A stretch of 64,000 nt of DNA from Amycolatopsis sp. WQ 127309 (GTDB lineage: Bacteria; Actinomycetota; Actinomycetes; Mycobacteriales; Pseudonocardiaceae). The stretch is from NCBI RefSeq assembly GCF_023023025.1, contig NZ_CP095481.1:7019001-7083000 (forward strand). The letters run 5' to 3'. The translations under genes and the position numbers were made by a program. The notes beneath the pieces are model-generated. The model did no database searches. It was given only the letters and a program-made list of their open reading frames with translations, and was not told the origin of the DNA. Shown here in pieces: positions 1 through 8,196 of the stretch. Positions within the stretch are counted from its first letter, which is position 1. Every line of letters begins with the position of its first letter.

Positions 1-147
1 CACCGGCAGGAACGGACGGGTGAGCAGATAGAGCCCGTAGAGCAGCAGCGCGGCGAGGCCGAGGATCGCCAGCTGCCGGGCGGTGAAGGGGCCGAGAACC
101 CGGTCCGGGCGATCGACGTCAGCCGGAATACGCACGGGAGTAGTCAC
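1..147 (-). CDS. PrgI family conjugation protein, N-terminal part (cut by window edge)
   Basis: Reading from a GTG at 147 gives 49 residues that continue past the window edge: a short polar N-terminus (MTTPVRIPADVDRPDRVLG), then FTARQLAILGLAALLLYGLY, a membrane segment. This layout is typical of the PrgI family, small membrane proteins encoded just before the VirB4-like ATPase in Gram-positive conjugation systems. It lies 43 bp after the VirB6-like gene on the same strand, which supports the call. The function (inner-membrane part of the mating channel) is inferred from the family. Confidence 0.7.
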   Translation of the reverse strand, partial: MTTPVRIPADVDRPDRVLGPFTARQLAILGLAALLLYGLYLLTRPFLPV

Positions 148-190
148 GACAAGGACCTCACTTCTTCTTCGGGGCCGGGCTGCGACGCGG

Positions 191-2401
191 TCACTTCGGC
201 AAGTCCAGCGGCAGCGGCAACTGCGCTCCGGTCCGCCGTGTCGACGTCACCTTCGATGCCGGAGTGGTGGTGTCTGCCGGCGGCGGGGCGGGTTTCGGTT
301 GGCGTCGCACGCCGAGGGGCAGCGGGTATTGGCCTGAGGCCAGCGGCCGGTTCCCCGTGAAGGCGTCACGCGGTTGACGGCGTGTCGCCCGGGCCGCGCG
401 GTTGATCTGCCCGGACGGCGTGATCAGCCCAGGCCCGGTCTGCCGCACCGGTTGCGTCGGAGTCGTGGTTTCGTCGCCGAGGGTGCGCCTCGCGGGACGG
501 ACTGCTGCCGGGCACAGGTGCATCGGCAGCATGCCCGGCTCCGGTGCGATCAACGCGTTCGGCGCCTTCGCCCGTGGCTTGGCGTTGCGGCTGACCCGCC
601 CATCCGCGGTGAGCAACCCGGGCTGGCGCACCGGCGGCGGCAGGCCGGGTTGGCGCTCGGCGAGGTCCTCGAACACTGACCGGCGCCCGACGCGGCCGGG
701 TTCGCGGCGGGTGGTGATCGGCAACCCGAGCTGATCGCGCGGCAACGCGTGCGGCACCGAGTCCGGCGGCAACGCCCGCGGATTCGGCGTCACCCGACGG
801 CTTTCGCCGGAACCGGAGGCGGTGAACAGCGACAACTGTCCCGGACCGGGACGCCTGCCGGGGAACGGCTCAGAGGAGGCGAGCTCACCCAGCCTCGGTG
901 AGCGTGGCGCACCGACGCGAGTCCGGCGCACCCGCAGCGGAAGCATGAACTGCCCGGAGCGGGTCGCCGGAGGATCTGCCGGCATGCCGCCTCCGCGACG
1001 AGGCGCAGGGCCGCCGCCGCGAGCGGCCAGGGCACCGCTAAGCAACCCCATCGTCTTGAACGCCAGCGCACCGCGTACGACTCGCCCGAGCAGCGATCCG
1101 CGCCCGGAGCGCAGCGGGGCGAGGAACCAGAACGGAATCTTGATCAACACGTACAGCAGCGCGATGCACAGCAGCACATTCACCAACGCCGAAAGGGAGG
1201 GGCCGAAGAGGGTGAACCCGCCAGGAGCGAAGAAAATCTTCACCGAGACCACGAGCGTCATCGACTGCCCGACCTGGATCACCAGAACCCCGCCGTAGCC
1301 CTTCCACCACCAGTAGGCGACGCCTTCGGTGTGCGGGAGCGCGTGGCACATCAACGCGATCGGCGCGGCGGCGATCAGCAGGATCGTCAGCAGCACCCGC
1401 ACGATGAACACCACGAGCAGCACCAGCAGCATCGCGACCAGAACGAGGCCGAGCACGCCGAGGAACAGCCCTCCGCCGTGCAGCGAGCCCTGCACCATGG
1501 TGATCAAGCTGTGGGCCAGCACACCCGGCTCGACGCCCTCGCCCATGACCGCGGCGGAAAGGGCATTGGCGATCTGGATGCCTTTGGTCGCCAAGAACAA
1601 TGACAGCGTCCCGGCCAGGAACCCGACGACCAGCCGGGGCGCGATCTCCTTGACGGTGTAGCGGGACTGCAGGGTCTGGTAGCTCATGATGATCAGCCCG
1701 GCCAGCAGCACCAGCACCACATAGGACGTGAGCAGGATGTGCCACGACCCGGTCCACGCGGCGCCGAGCCCGGGCAGCTGATCCGGCTCCGGAGTGGTGA
1801 GCAGCGTCCGGCCGAGCAGGTCCAGCAGCGGGTTCAGCCCGGCGGCCACGACCGCGGCGAACAACGCGCTCGCGGCCACCACCATGCACCCGGTCAGGTG
1901 CATCAGCCCGCACTCCGCGGCATCCCCGCCCGGCCCGCCAGGCACTGCCGCCGGGGGCACGGTGCTCGGCACAAGCGTCGAAGGCTGGGGGATGCAGTCC
2001 GGCCCGGCGCACGGCGGATCGACTGCGGGCGCACAGCCGGGCAGCACGGAGCCGGGGACGCACGACGGCTCAGGTGCAGGGAGTGTCGTGATCGGCGGCA
2101 GTGGTGTCGCGGGGATCGTGTGGGTCGGGCTGGCGGCGGGCAGGTGACAGGCCGGTTCGGCCGAGCCGGGCGCACAGCTGGGATTGGGTGGCAGCGGCAA
2201 AGGCGGTGTCTGCTGCGGCGCGAGCTGTGCGGACACCGGAGCGGGGCTGGCATGGGCGGAGGCCAAGACGCCGAGCACCGTTGCCAGCAGGAGGCCGAGG
2301 ACGATCAGGATGCGACCCCGGCGCCTCCGCGACGCTCCGCGCGGGCGAGGTTTCTCGCTGCCTGCCGGACTGAGCATGCGACGGCTCGATGAGGCGGGCA
2401 T
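191..2401 (-). CDS. VirB6/TrbL-like conjugal transfer membrane protein with repetitive C-terminal tail
   Basis: This 736-aa protein starts at an ATG 5 bp after the pilin stop, so the two genes are probably translationally linked. Order: basic N-terminus, a signal-like hydrophobic stretch (about residues 35-60), a Pro-rich linker with paired Cys motifs, then about seven membrane segments (about 185-470), and a long Arg/Pro-rich cytoplasmic tail. Polytopic VirB6/TrbL proteins form the inner-membrane channel of type IV secretion; actinobacterial versions are large and have long tails. The tail carries repeated short blocks (GQFMLPLRVRR, GQYPLPLGVRR, QLPLPLDLPK, and PGLLTADGRVSRNAK versus PGLITPSGQINRAAR). 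A longer reading frame runs upstream on the same strand but overlaps the pilin in another phase, so the internal ATG is preferred. Confidence 0.75.
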   Translation of the reverse strand: MPASSSRRMLSPAGSEKPRPRGASRRRRGRILIVLGLLLATVLGVLASAHASPAPVSAQLAPQQTPPLPLPPNPSCAPGSAEPACHLPAASPTHTIPATPLPPITTLPAPEPSCVPGSVLPGCAPAVDPPCAGPDCIPQPSTLVPSTVPPAAVPGGPGGDAAECGLMHLTGCMVVAASALFAAVVAAGLNPLLDLLGRTLLTTPEPDQLPGLGAAWTGSWHILLTSYVVLVLLAGLIIMSYQTLQSRYTVKEIAPRLVVGFLAGTLSLFLATKGIQIANALSAAVMGEGVEPGVLAHSLITMVQGSLHGGGLFLGVLGLVLVAMLLVLLVVFIVRVLLTILLIAAAPIALMCHALPHTEGVAYWWWKGYGGVLVIQVGQSMTLVVSVKIFFAPGGFTLFGPSLSALVNVLLCIALLYVLIKIPFWFLAPLRSGRGSLLGRVVRGALAFKTMGLLSGALAARGGGPAPRRGGGMPADPPATRSGQFMLPLRVRRTRVGAPRSPRLGELASSEPFPGRRPGPGQLSLFTASGSGESRRVTPNPRALPPDSVPHALPRDQLGLPITTRREPGRVGRRSVFEDLAERQPGLPPPVRQPGLLTADGRVSRNAKPRAKAPNALIAPEPGMLPMHLCPAAVRPARRTLGDETTTPTQPVRQTGPGLITPSGQINRAARATRRQPRDAFTGNRPLASGQYPLPLGVRRQPKPAPPPADTTTPASKVTSTRRTGAQLPLPLDLPK

Positions 2402-2406
2402 CGGCC

Positions 2407-2925
2407 TCACACCCCGCCGACGATGGTCTTGAGGATCTCGACCACCAGCGGGGCGAGCGCGGCCAGGCCGAACCCGATGCCGGCTGCCTTGAAGGCGCCT
2501 TTGGCTTTCTCGACGTCGCCGGGGTCGCCGTTGGCCATCAGGTAGCGCAGCCCGCCGAGGGTGAAGAACACCAACGCGACCCCGGCGAGGATGCCCATGA
2601 TCCAGTTGCGGATGTTGGACAGGACCTGATCCACGGTCTGGGCGAGCGCGACGTACTGCACGGTCTCCGCCCACGCCGCCGACCCGCCCAGCAGCAGCGC
2701 CATCGCGACGAGGACTCCGCCGAACAGCGTCAGCGATCGGCGCCGACGCGGTCGCGGCACGAGTTCGGTATCCGGCGGGGGAGCGGACCGCGGGCAGCCA
2801 CGAACGCGAGACGCTCCGGGTGCGCGCGATGCGCGAATCGGGCTTCGACCGGACCGTCGGGGCGGTCGAGTGGCGCCTTGACGGTGCGCTGGGCGCTGGG
2901 CACGGCGGGTGCGGTTCAGTCGCAT
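2407..2925 (-). CDS. VirB2/TrbC-type pilin-like membrane protein
   Basis: A 172-aa protein. The ATG at 2925 has GGGAGG 7 bp upstream and overlaps the previous gene by 10 bp. After a very basic 60-residue leader comes a signal-peptide hydrophobic core (about 64-84) with a cleavage-like SAAWA-E site near residue 86. The mature part has two membrane segments (about 107-126 and 147-168) joined by a short polar loop (NGDPGDVEKAKGA). This two-helix mature form is the architecture of VirB2-family pilins of type IV secretion. Its place between a regulator and the VirB6-like gene supports the role. The unusually long basic leader is typical of actinobacterial versions. Confidence 0.7.
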   Translation of the reverse strand: MRLNRTRRAQRPAHRQGATRPPRRSGRSPIRASRAPGASRVRGCPRSAPPPDTELVPRPRRRRSLTLFGGVLVAMALLLGGSAAWAETVQYVALAQTVDQVLSNIRNWIMGILAGVALVFFTLGGLRYLMANGDPGDVEKAKGAFKAAGIGFGLAALAPLVVEILKTIVGGV

Positions 2926-3941
2926 GAGCGGACCTCCCGGACGGTGTGCGCGGTCGGGCCGATGGCCGAGCGGCTCGCGCATGTACGGCGGCGCGCGGGC
3001 TGAGGGATCCCGCGTGCGGCAATGCCGGATTCCGGGTCCTCCGGCGACACCGGGCGACGCACTTTTCGCTCCGAACTCGCGCCAGTAGCGGTCACGCTGA
3101 GCAACGACGGGCGAGTGGGCGTGACACGGCCCGACCGTCGCGACCGGGCCGGTGCAGGACCGTCGCCGGCCGGCGACGAGAGGTGCGCGGCGAGGCGAGC
3201 CTCGGCGCGTTCGCGGAACTTCTGAGTGGCCTTGTAGGAGCGGCCGCGGGCGTGCGCCGCCTGCGTCAAGCTGAGTTCGCCCAGGCGGGTCTCGGCGATC
3301 AGTCCGGCTTCGTCGGCGGTGATCACCCCGGCCGCGACGGCGGCTGCGAGAACCAGATCCGGGTGACCTTCCGGCCGAGGCGCGGGGGCCGTTCGCAGTT
3401 CGAGATCGGCGACGGGAGTCGGGCTGCCGGCAGCCTCGTGCAGGGCCGCGAGGCCCTCGCGGTAAACGGCCCAGTAGAGCCGCGCGAGGATCGCCGGCCG
3501 AACCAGATCAACCTCGCGCAGCCCGTGCAGGAAACCGGTCAGCACCGCCGCGTTGAGGTCGTGGGTATCGCCGGAGAACCGGCGCGTCACGAGCGCCGCG
3601 ACGCGCAGCAGCATCGGTAGCGCCAGCCCGACGCACGCCACCGTCCACGTCCCGCCTTCGGCGCGCGAGCGCGTGATCAGATACGCCCACACGCCGTCGC
3701 GGGTCTGCTGAGGACAGGCGGGATCGAGCAGCACCGTGCCGAGCTTGTCCAGTGGAAACAGCCGCGGCGGCAGGCCGTCAATCTCGCGGCCGTCGACGCT
3801 GACCGGTTCCGGCCCGGTCACCAGCCACGCGAAACTTGACCGCGCCATCGCGAACACATCCGAGCTGGTGACGAAATCAGGATGGGCGCGTACATAAAAC
3901 ACGCGCCCGAGGGTTGCGGATTCATTAGAGGAACGGGCCAT
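2916..3941 (-). CDS. sigma-factor-like/HTH protein of the conjugation module
   Basis: A 341-aa soluble protein. The ATG at 3941 is preceded by AGGAGA at 7 bp spacing. The C-terminal third contains a helix-turn-helix-like segment (AETRLGELSLTQAAHARGRSYKATQKFRERAEARL, quoted here in outline: residues about 235-270) resembling sigma-70 region 4, followed by a disordered Arg/Ser/Pro tail. The middle is helical (FLHGLREVDLVRPAILARLY). It is the first gene of the transfer operon and is transcribed away from the methyltransferase pair, so a control role is likely. No catalytic motif was seen. Whether it is a true sigma factor or a one-component regulator is open. Confidence 0.5.
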   Translation of the reverse strand: MARSSNESATLGRVFYVRAHPDFVTSSDVFAMARSSFAWLVTGPEPVSVDGREIDGLPPRLFPLDKLGTVLLDPACPQQTRDGVWAYLITRSRAEGGTWTVACVGLALPMLLRVAALVTRRFSGDTHDLNAAVLTGFLHGLREVDLVRPAILARLYWAVYREGLAALHEAAGSPTPVADLELRTAPAPRPEGHPDLVLAAAVAAGVITADEAGLIAETRLGELSLTQAAHARGRSYKATQKFRERAEARLAAHLSSPAGDGPAPARSRRSGRVTPTRPSLLSVTATGASSERKVRRPVSPEDPESGIAARGIPQPARRRTCASRSAIGPTAHTVREVRSCD

Positions 3942-4434
3942 GGCGGCTCTCCTGAAGCTCGTGCTTTCGGTGAGCAACCAGGACGCCATCCGGGGCGCCT
4001 CAAAACCGCCTCTGGACCGCCTCTGGACCGTGACAAAAGCGCCTCAAGGACCGTCGTGTCCGCTGCGGACGCCGCCGGAAGACGACGCGTTCTTGTCGCC
4101 ACGTCAAGCCTGAAAGTTGCTTCTGAACTGCCTTGTAATGCCTGGGACGGTCCGATGAGGCGCAGCGCCTCAACGGGTCGAAGTCAGTGTGTTCCAGACG
4201 GCAAAGAAATATTCAGACAAGGATCGTGCTTCACGTCCTGAATTCCCGGAATCGCTTCTCGGTCAGGATATTTCGTAGAACCCGACAGAACCTGCGACGG
4301 TCGACGGGAGATGAATGGCATTTCTTGATACAAGGGTGTCGCCGCGATGCTACGTGCCAGGTATTGCCTCCCGACAAGCACGAAGGAACCAGGCTCTCGC
4401 CGGCCGAATGATCGCCCCATCAAGGAGGCACACC
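3942..4434. promoter_or_regulatory. divergent control region with short direct repeats
   Basis: This 493-bp gap separates the divergent transfer and methyltransferase operons. It holds three copies of GCGCCTCAA (3995-4003, 4039-4047, 4165-4173) and an 11-bp tandem repeat ACCGCCTCTGG (4005-4015, 4016-4026); GGACCG follows both the tandem unit and the second GCGCCTCAA. The part from about 4190 to 4350 is clearly more AT-rich than its surroundings. Repeats of this kind suit a regulator or replication/transfer protein binding site; none is proven. Confidence 0.5.
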
Positions 4435-5451
4435 ATGGCTCGACGCCCGCAGCCCGCGGACGACCGCCCCGCTCGTCGCAGCGACGCGACCCGCCCGCCG
4501 CGCTCCCGTCGCGGAGGCGACCTCGCGCCTTATCCCGGCGCCACCGGCCGCGTCTCCGCCGGTCGCGCAGCCACGCGTTCCCGACCCGCGAATGCCTCCA
4601 CCGGCCGCGCCACGACACCTCCGTCTCCTACGCCGACACCGGCCACCGTCTGGACGTGCGGACCGGATCCCATCGACTCCCACGCACCCTGGCCGGTCCC
4701 GATCGTCGAAGCCATCACCACCGCATTCAGCAGTTCCGGCGAGCACGTCGTACTCGCCGTCCCCGACACCGGAACCGGCGTAGCCAGGACGACCATCGCG
4801 GAGGCGGTCACGTCCGCGCGGGAAGCCGTGACCGCAGTCGGCCGAACCGCCGAGATCGCCACCTTCGACGCCGCGCAGAGCACCACGGCACCGGTGGCAC
4901 AGCCGTTCTGGGCGCACCTCGTCACGGACTCCGCCACTCCGTTCACCGGCCTGCTGCCGGTCTCCCCGGACTCGGCGCCCGCCGCCTCGCCGGTGCTGTC
5001 CGCCGAGCCGACCTCAGGCGCCCGCGAGCACGTCGATCTGGTCATCGTGTCGCTGCCCGCGCACGCGGCGGAGGGGGTGTCGCTGGATCGTCTGGCGTTG
5101 CTCGCGGCCGGTCTGCTGCGTAGCGGCGGCATCTTTGCCGTGTACACGCACAGTGATTGGAACGACGGGGTGCTGGTCGATCCGACCGGGCCGATCGTCG
5201 CGGCCTGCCAGCACGCCGACTTGCTCTACCTGCAGCACGTCGTCGCCCTCCACACGCCGCTCCGCGAGAGCCGTTTGCACGCCGAGCCGACCTCACGGGC
5301 CTCCGCCGAATACAGCCGCGCGGCGCACCGCGCAGCCACACGCGAACTGCCCACGCCGCACTGGCGCGCCCACAGCGACGTCCTGGTCTTCGCTCAACCC
5401 GCCGACCACGACACCGCGCAGTCGCCGGCGACTCCCGAGGAGGACGCATGA
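4435..5451 (+). CDS. degenerate DNA-methyltransferase paralogue (probable non-catalytic partner)
   Basis: A 338-aa protein. The ATG has AAGGAGG 6 bp upstream and the end overlaps the next gene by ATGA. The first 75 residues are basic and disordered. The rest aligns along its length with the methyltransferase encoded next: LAVPDTGTGVARTT (107-120) sits where the neighbour has FDPMAGSGTT, DLVIVSLPA (201-209) where it has ALIVTSPPY, GGIFAVYTHSDW where it has GGHIAITVRPW, and HSDVLVFAQP where it has HEDVIVLRKP. The SAM-binding Gly-rich loop is altered and the catalytic SPPY is lost, so catalysis is unlikely. By analogy with paired m6A methyltransferases it may act as a specificity or scaffolding subunit; that is inference. 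Confidence 0.6.
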   Translation: MARRPQPADDRPARRSDATRPPRSRRGGDLAPYPGATGRVSAGRAATRSRPANASTGRATTPPSPTPTPATVWTCGPDPIDSHAPWPVPIVEAITTAFSSSGEHVVLAVPDTGTGVARTTIAEAVTSAREAVTAVGRTAEIATFDAAQSTTAPVAQPFWAHLVTDSATPFTGLLPVSPDSAPAASPVLSAEPTSGAREHVDLVIVSLPAHAAEGVSLDRLALLAAGLLRSGGIFAVYTHSDWNDGVLVDPTGPIVAACQHADLLYLQHVVALHTPLRESRLHAEPTSRASAEYSRAAHRAATRELPTPHWRAHSDVLVFAQPADHDTAQSPATPEEDA

Positions 5452-6578
5452 CACCCCTCGAGCCTGCTCGCCAGTCCCGCCCGCACGCCACGAAAGGTCC
5501 CGTCACGATGCACGCTCCGCGCCCGTCCACTCCCGCTGATGCGCCGACGATACCGATCCCGCGGGCGCTCATCGACGACCTCGACGCCGACATCGCCGCG
5601 TCCGGGATTGGCCGTTCCTGGCCCGCTGCGGAGACCAACACGGCGACTCCGGACGAGCTGCCGCTGTCGGTGTGGGCGACCGCGCAGACGTCCCCCGCGG
5701 CACAGCGCAAAGACCGCTACGTCCCCGAGTCCACCGCCCATCCGGCGAAGATGCTCCCGGCGGTCGCGGCGTACGCGATCCGCCACTACACCCAGCTCGG
5801 AGAGCTCGTGTTCGATCCGATGGCCGGGTCCGGGACGACGCTGGTGGAGGCGATCGACGCCGGGCGCCGCGCGGTCGGTGTGGAGTACGAGCCGCACTGG
5901 GTGAGCGTCGCCCGCGCGAACCTGCGCCTGGTACGCCGACGCGGGCACGAGCACGACGCCGAGATCCTGCGCGGCGATGCCCGTCGGCTGCCGCACTTGC
6001 TGCCCGAGCGCTACCACGGGCAGGCCGCGCTGATCGTCACTTCACCGCCGTACGGGACCTCCACCCACGGACAGGTCGTCACCGCGACCACGGACTCGCC
6101 GGACGGGAAGGTGCACAAGTTCCACCACCGCTATGGCAGCGTCCTCGACCGCGGGAATCTGGCCAACGTCGGCCACCACCGGCTGCTGGCGGGGTTCACC
6201 CGCGTCCTGATCGGCTGTGCGGCCGTGCTGCGTCCGGGCGGTCACATCGCGATCACCGTGCGGCCGTGGCGCGAGCACGCCGAGCTGATCGACCTGCCCT
6301 CGCAGATCATCGCTTGCGGCCGCGCCGCCGGTCTGGTTCCGGTCGAGCGGTGCGTCGCTCTGCTGGCTCGCGTGGCCGACTCCGACCTCGTCGTCCGCGG
6401 CTCGTTCTTCCAGCGTGACTTCATCCGCAAGCAGCGCGAGCAGGGACTGCCGCTGCACCTGATCGCGCACGAAGACGTCATCGTGCTCCGCAAGCCCTTC
6501 ACTCCGGCCACCGCCAAGCGGGCCGCGATCCCGGCTGAGGCGGACCTGCCCCTCTCGCCCATTCGGCAGACGGCATGA
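5448..6578 (+). CDS. DNA (N4-cytosine or N6-adenine) methyltransferase
   Basis: A 376-aa enzyme with start ATG at 5448 (GAGGAGG upstream) overlapping the previous stop. SAM-binding motif I is FDPMAGSGTT (about 122-131), preceded by HPAKMLP, a motif X-like element. Motif IV, the catalytic TSPPYG, is at about 198-203. The order X-I-IV and the SPPY tetrapeptide place it among amino-methyltransferases (N4C or N6A). No restriction endonuclease gene is adjacent, so it is an orphan methylase, common on conjugative elements for protection or regulation. It is paired with a degenerate paralogue. Confidence 0.8.
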   Translation: MTPLEPARQSRPHATKGPVTMHAPRPSTPADAPTIPIPRALIDDLDADIAASGIGRSWPAAETNTATPDELPLSVWATAQTSPAAQRKDRYVPESTAHPAKMLPAVAAYAIRHYTQLGELVFDPMAGSGTTLVEAIDAGRRAVGVEYEPHWVSVARANLRLVRRRGHEHDAEILRGDARRLPHLLPERYHGQAALIVTSPPYGTSTHGQVVTATTDSPDGKVHKFHHRYGSVLDRGNLANVGHHRLLAGFTRVLIGCAAVLRPGGHIAITVRPWREHAELIDLPSQIIACGRAAGLVPVERCVALLARVADSDLVVRGSFFQRDFIRKQREQGLPLHLIAHEDVIVLRKPFTPATAKRAAIPAEADLPLSPIRQTA

Positions 6579-6878
6579 TCGCAGTCTCGATCAAGCTCGC
6601 GATTGCGGGCACGTAATCGAATCTCGACAAGGTGACTTCCTCGATCGTCTCGACGACGGGCGCTACGACCGCACTGGACTCCAACTGGCTACCCAGCCGT
6701 CGCAGTAGCGGCGACGCGCGAGCGCGTCGAGGGTGAGGACGGTCGGAATGCCGGAACCGTGCGGCTTGCCGAGCGTAAGGTGATGGAATCTCCCGTCTGG
6801 TCGCAGAGTTCTGCGGGGATCGACCACTACGCAGTTTTCATCACTTCCGTTGATTATCACGAGGTGATACTTAATCGC
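6579..6878. other. 300-bp gap after the methyltransferase; possible element edge
   Basis: No convincing gene was found. A short open minus-strand reading between 6500 and 6684 contains a protein-like stretch (VVETIEEVTLSRFDYVPAIA) but its start and relatives are not recognisable, so it could be a remnant. Gene content changes here from conjugation to chromosomal-type genes, making this a candidate boundary of the mobile element, though no direct repeat or tRNA end was identified. Confidence 0.3.
6855..6869. promoter_or_regulatory. perfect 6-3-6 palindrome before the Bcr/CflA exporter
   Basis: TATCAC-GAG-GTGATA, ending 9 bp before the proposed start of the exporter. A perfect short palindrome at this place is typical of a one-component repressor operator. 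No adjacent repressor gene is present apart from the AsnC-type gene at 9030. Confidence 0.45.
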
Positions 6879-8183
6879 ATGAGCACGAAACAATGGTCCG
6901 GTCCGGGGGAGCGGCCGATCCACGCGAGAGATGCTCCCAGCGCCCATGGCGAGCAGGGGCTGCTCAGCCGCAGCGCGCGGATTCGGATGGTGTTGCTGCT
7001 GGGTTCAGTGGTCGCGATCGGGCCGTTGACCACGGACATGTACCTGCCGGCGCTGCCCGCCATCGGCACCGAGCTGCACGCGAGCGCGTCGGCGATCCAG
7101 CTGACCCTGACCGCGACTCTCGCCGGGCTGGCACTCGGGCAGCTGCTGGTCGGGCCGCTTTCGGACCGGGCCGGTCGCCGACGTCCCCTGCTGGCCGGGG
7201 TCGCCGTGCACATCGTGGCGTCTGCGCTCTGCCTCGTCGCGCCCGGCCTGCTGGTGCTGGATGTGTTGCGGGTCCTGCAGGGCCTGGGTGCCGCGACGTC
7301 GACGGTCATCGCGATGGCGATCGTGCGAGACCTGTTCTCGGACTCGGCGGCGGCGACCGTCCTCTCCCGACTCATGCTGGTCACCGGCGTGTCCCCGATC
7401 CTGGGCCCCACGCTAGGTGGGGTGGTGTTGAACTGGACCGACTGGCGCGGGATCTTCGCGGTCATCGCGGTGGTCACGCTGCTGATCGCGATCATCACAG
7501 GCATCGCGCTGCCCGAGACGCTGGTCGTCGAGCGGAGGCGCCGCGGGGGCGTCACCGGAACGCTGCGGGACTACCGCACCCTGTTCCGCGACCGTGTCTT
7601 CCTGGGGCTGATCCTGGTGACGGGACTGGTGATGAGCACGATCTTCGCCTTCGTGTCGGGTTCGCCCTTCGTGTTCCAGACCTACTTCGGTCTCGACGAG
7701 CAGGCGTTCGGCTATATCTTCGGCGCCGGAGCGCTGTGGGTGGTGGTCGGCACCCAGCTCAACGCGCGCTTGCTACGGCGCCGCAGTCCCCAGCGGATCC
7801 TCGTCCCGGCTCTGGTCGCGGCCGCGGGTTCCGCAGTGCTGCTCCTGACCCTCGAGGCCACCGGCGCGGGGGGCATCGTCGGCAGCCTGATTCCGCTGTG
7901 GATGGTGCTGTTCTCGGTCGGGTTCGCCCTTCCCAACGCCCCCGCGCTCGCGATGTCCCGCCACGGAGAGGCCGCCGGAACCGCCGCCGCGCTGCTCGGC
8001 GCCGTCCAGTTCGGCGTCGGCGCGCTCGCCGCGCCAGTGGTCGGGCTCATCGGAACCGGCCCGGCGGCCATGGCCACGGTCATCGCGGCCGGCCTGGTGA
8101 TCGCACTGCTCGTCTTGGCGCTCGTGGTTCGCCCCCGCGAAACCGTTCGTCCGCTGACTCGCTCGACATCTGAAACGGCATGA
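6879..8183 (+). CDS. Bcr/CflA-type MFS drug exporter
   Basis: A 434-aa, twelve-segment major facilitator. TDMYLPALPAI in segment 1 and the loop GQLLVGPLSDRAGRRRPLL (MFS motif A) mark the DHA1 Bcr/CflA subfamily, which exports drugs such as bicyclomycin or chloramphenicol by proton antiport. The start at 6879 was taken because the family begins a few residues before segment 1; an in-frame ATG at 6783 would add 32 atypical residues. It lies 13 bp upstream of the SDR gene and probably shares its transcript. Confidence 0.85.
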   Translation: MSTKQWSGPGERPIHARDAPSAHGEQGLLSRSARIRMVLLLGSVVAIGPLTTDMYLPALPAIGTELHASASAIQLTLTATLAGLALGQLLVGPLSDRAGRRRPLLAGVAVHIVASALCLVAPGLLVLDVLRVLQGLGAATSTVIAMAIVRDLFSDSAAATVLSRLMLVTGVSPILGPTLGGVVLNWTDWRGIFAVIAVVTLLIAIITGIALPETLVVERRRRGGVTGTLRDYRTLFRDRVFLGLILVTGLVMSTIFAFVSGSPFVFQTYFGLDEQAFGYIFGAGALWVVVGTQLNARLLRRRSPQRILVPALVAAAGSAVLLLTLEATGAGGIVGSLIPLWMVLFSVGFALPNAPALAMSRHGEAAGTAAALLGAVQFGVGALAAPVVGLIGTGPAAMATVIAAGLVIALLVLALVVRPRETVRPLTRSTSETA

Positions 8184-8196
8184 GGAGACCTGTTCC

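Noticed and set aside
2402..3022. Long minus-strand reading frame upstream of the VirB6-like gene (would give 943 aa)
   Set aside because: The extra 207 residues are low-complexity and overlap the pilin gene in another frame; the internal ATG at 2401 fits the operon spacing.
1..6900. tRNA or direct-repeat attachment site of the conjugative element
   Set aside because: No tRNA-like cloverleaf or long direct repeat could be seen by eye in this part of the window.
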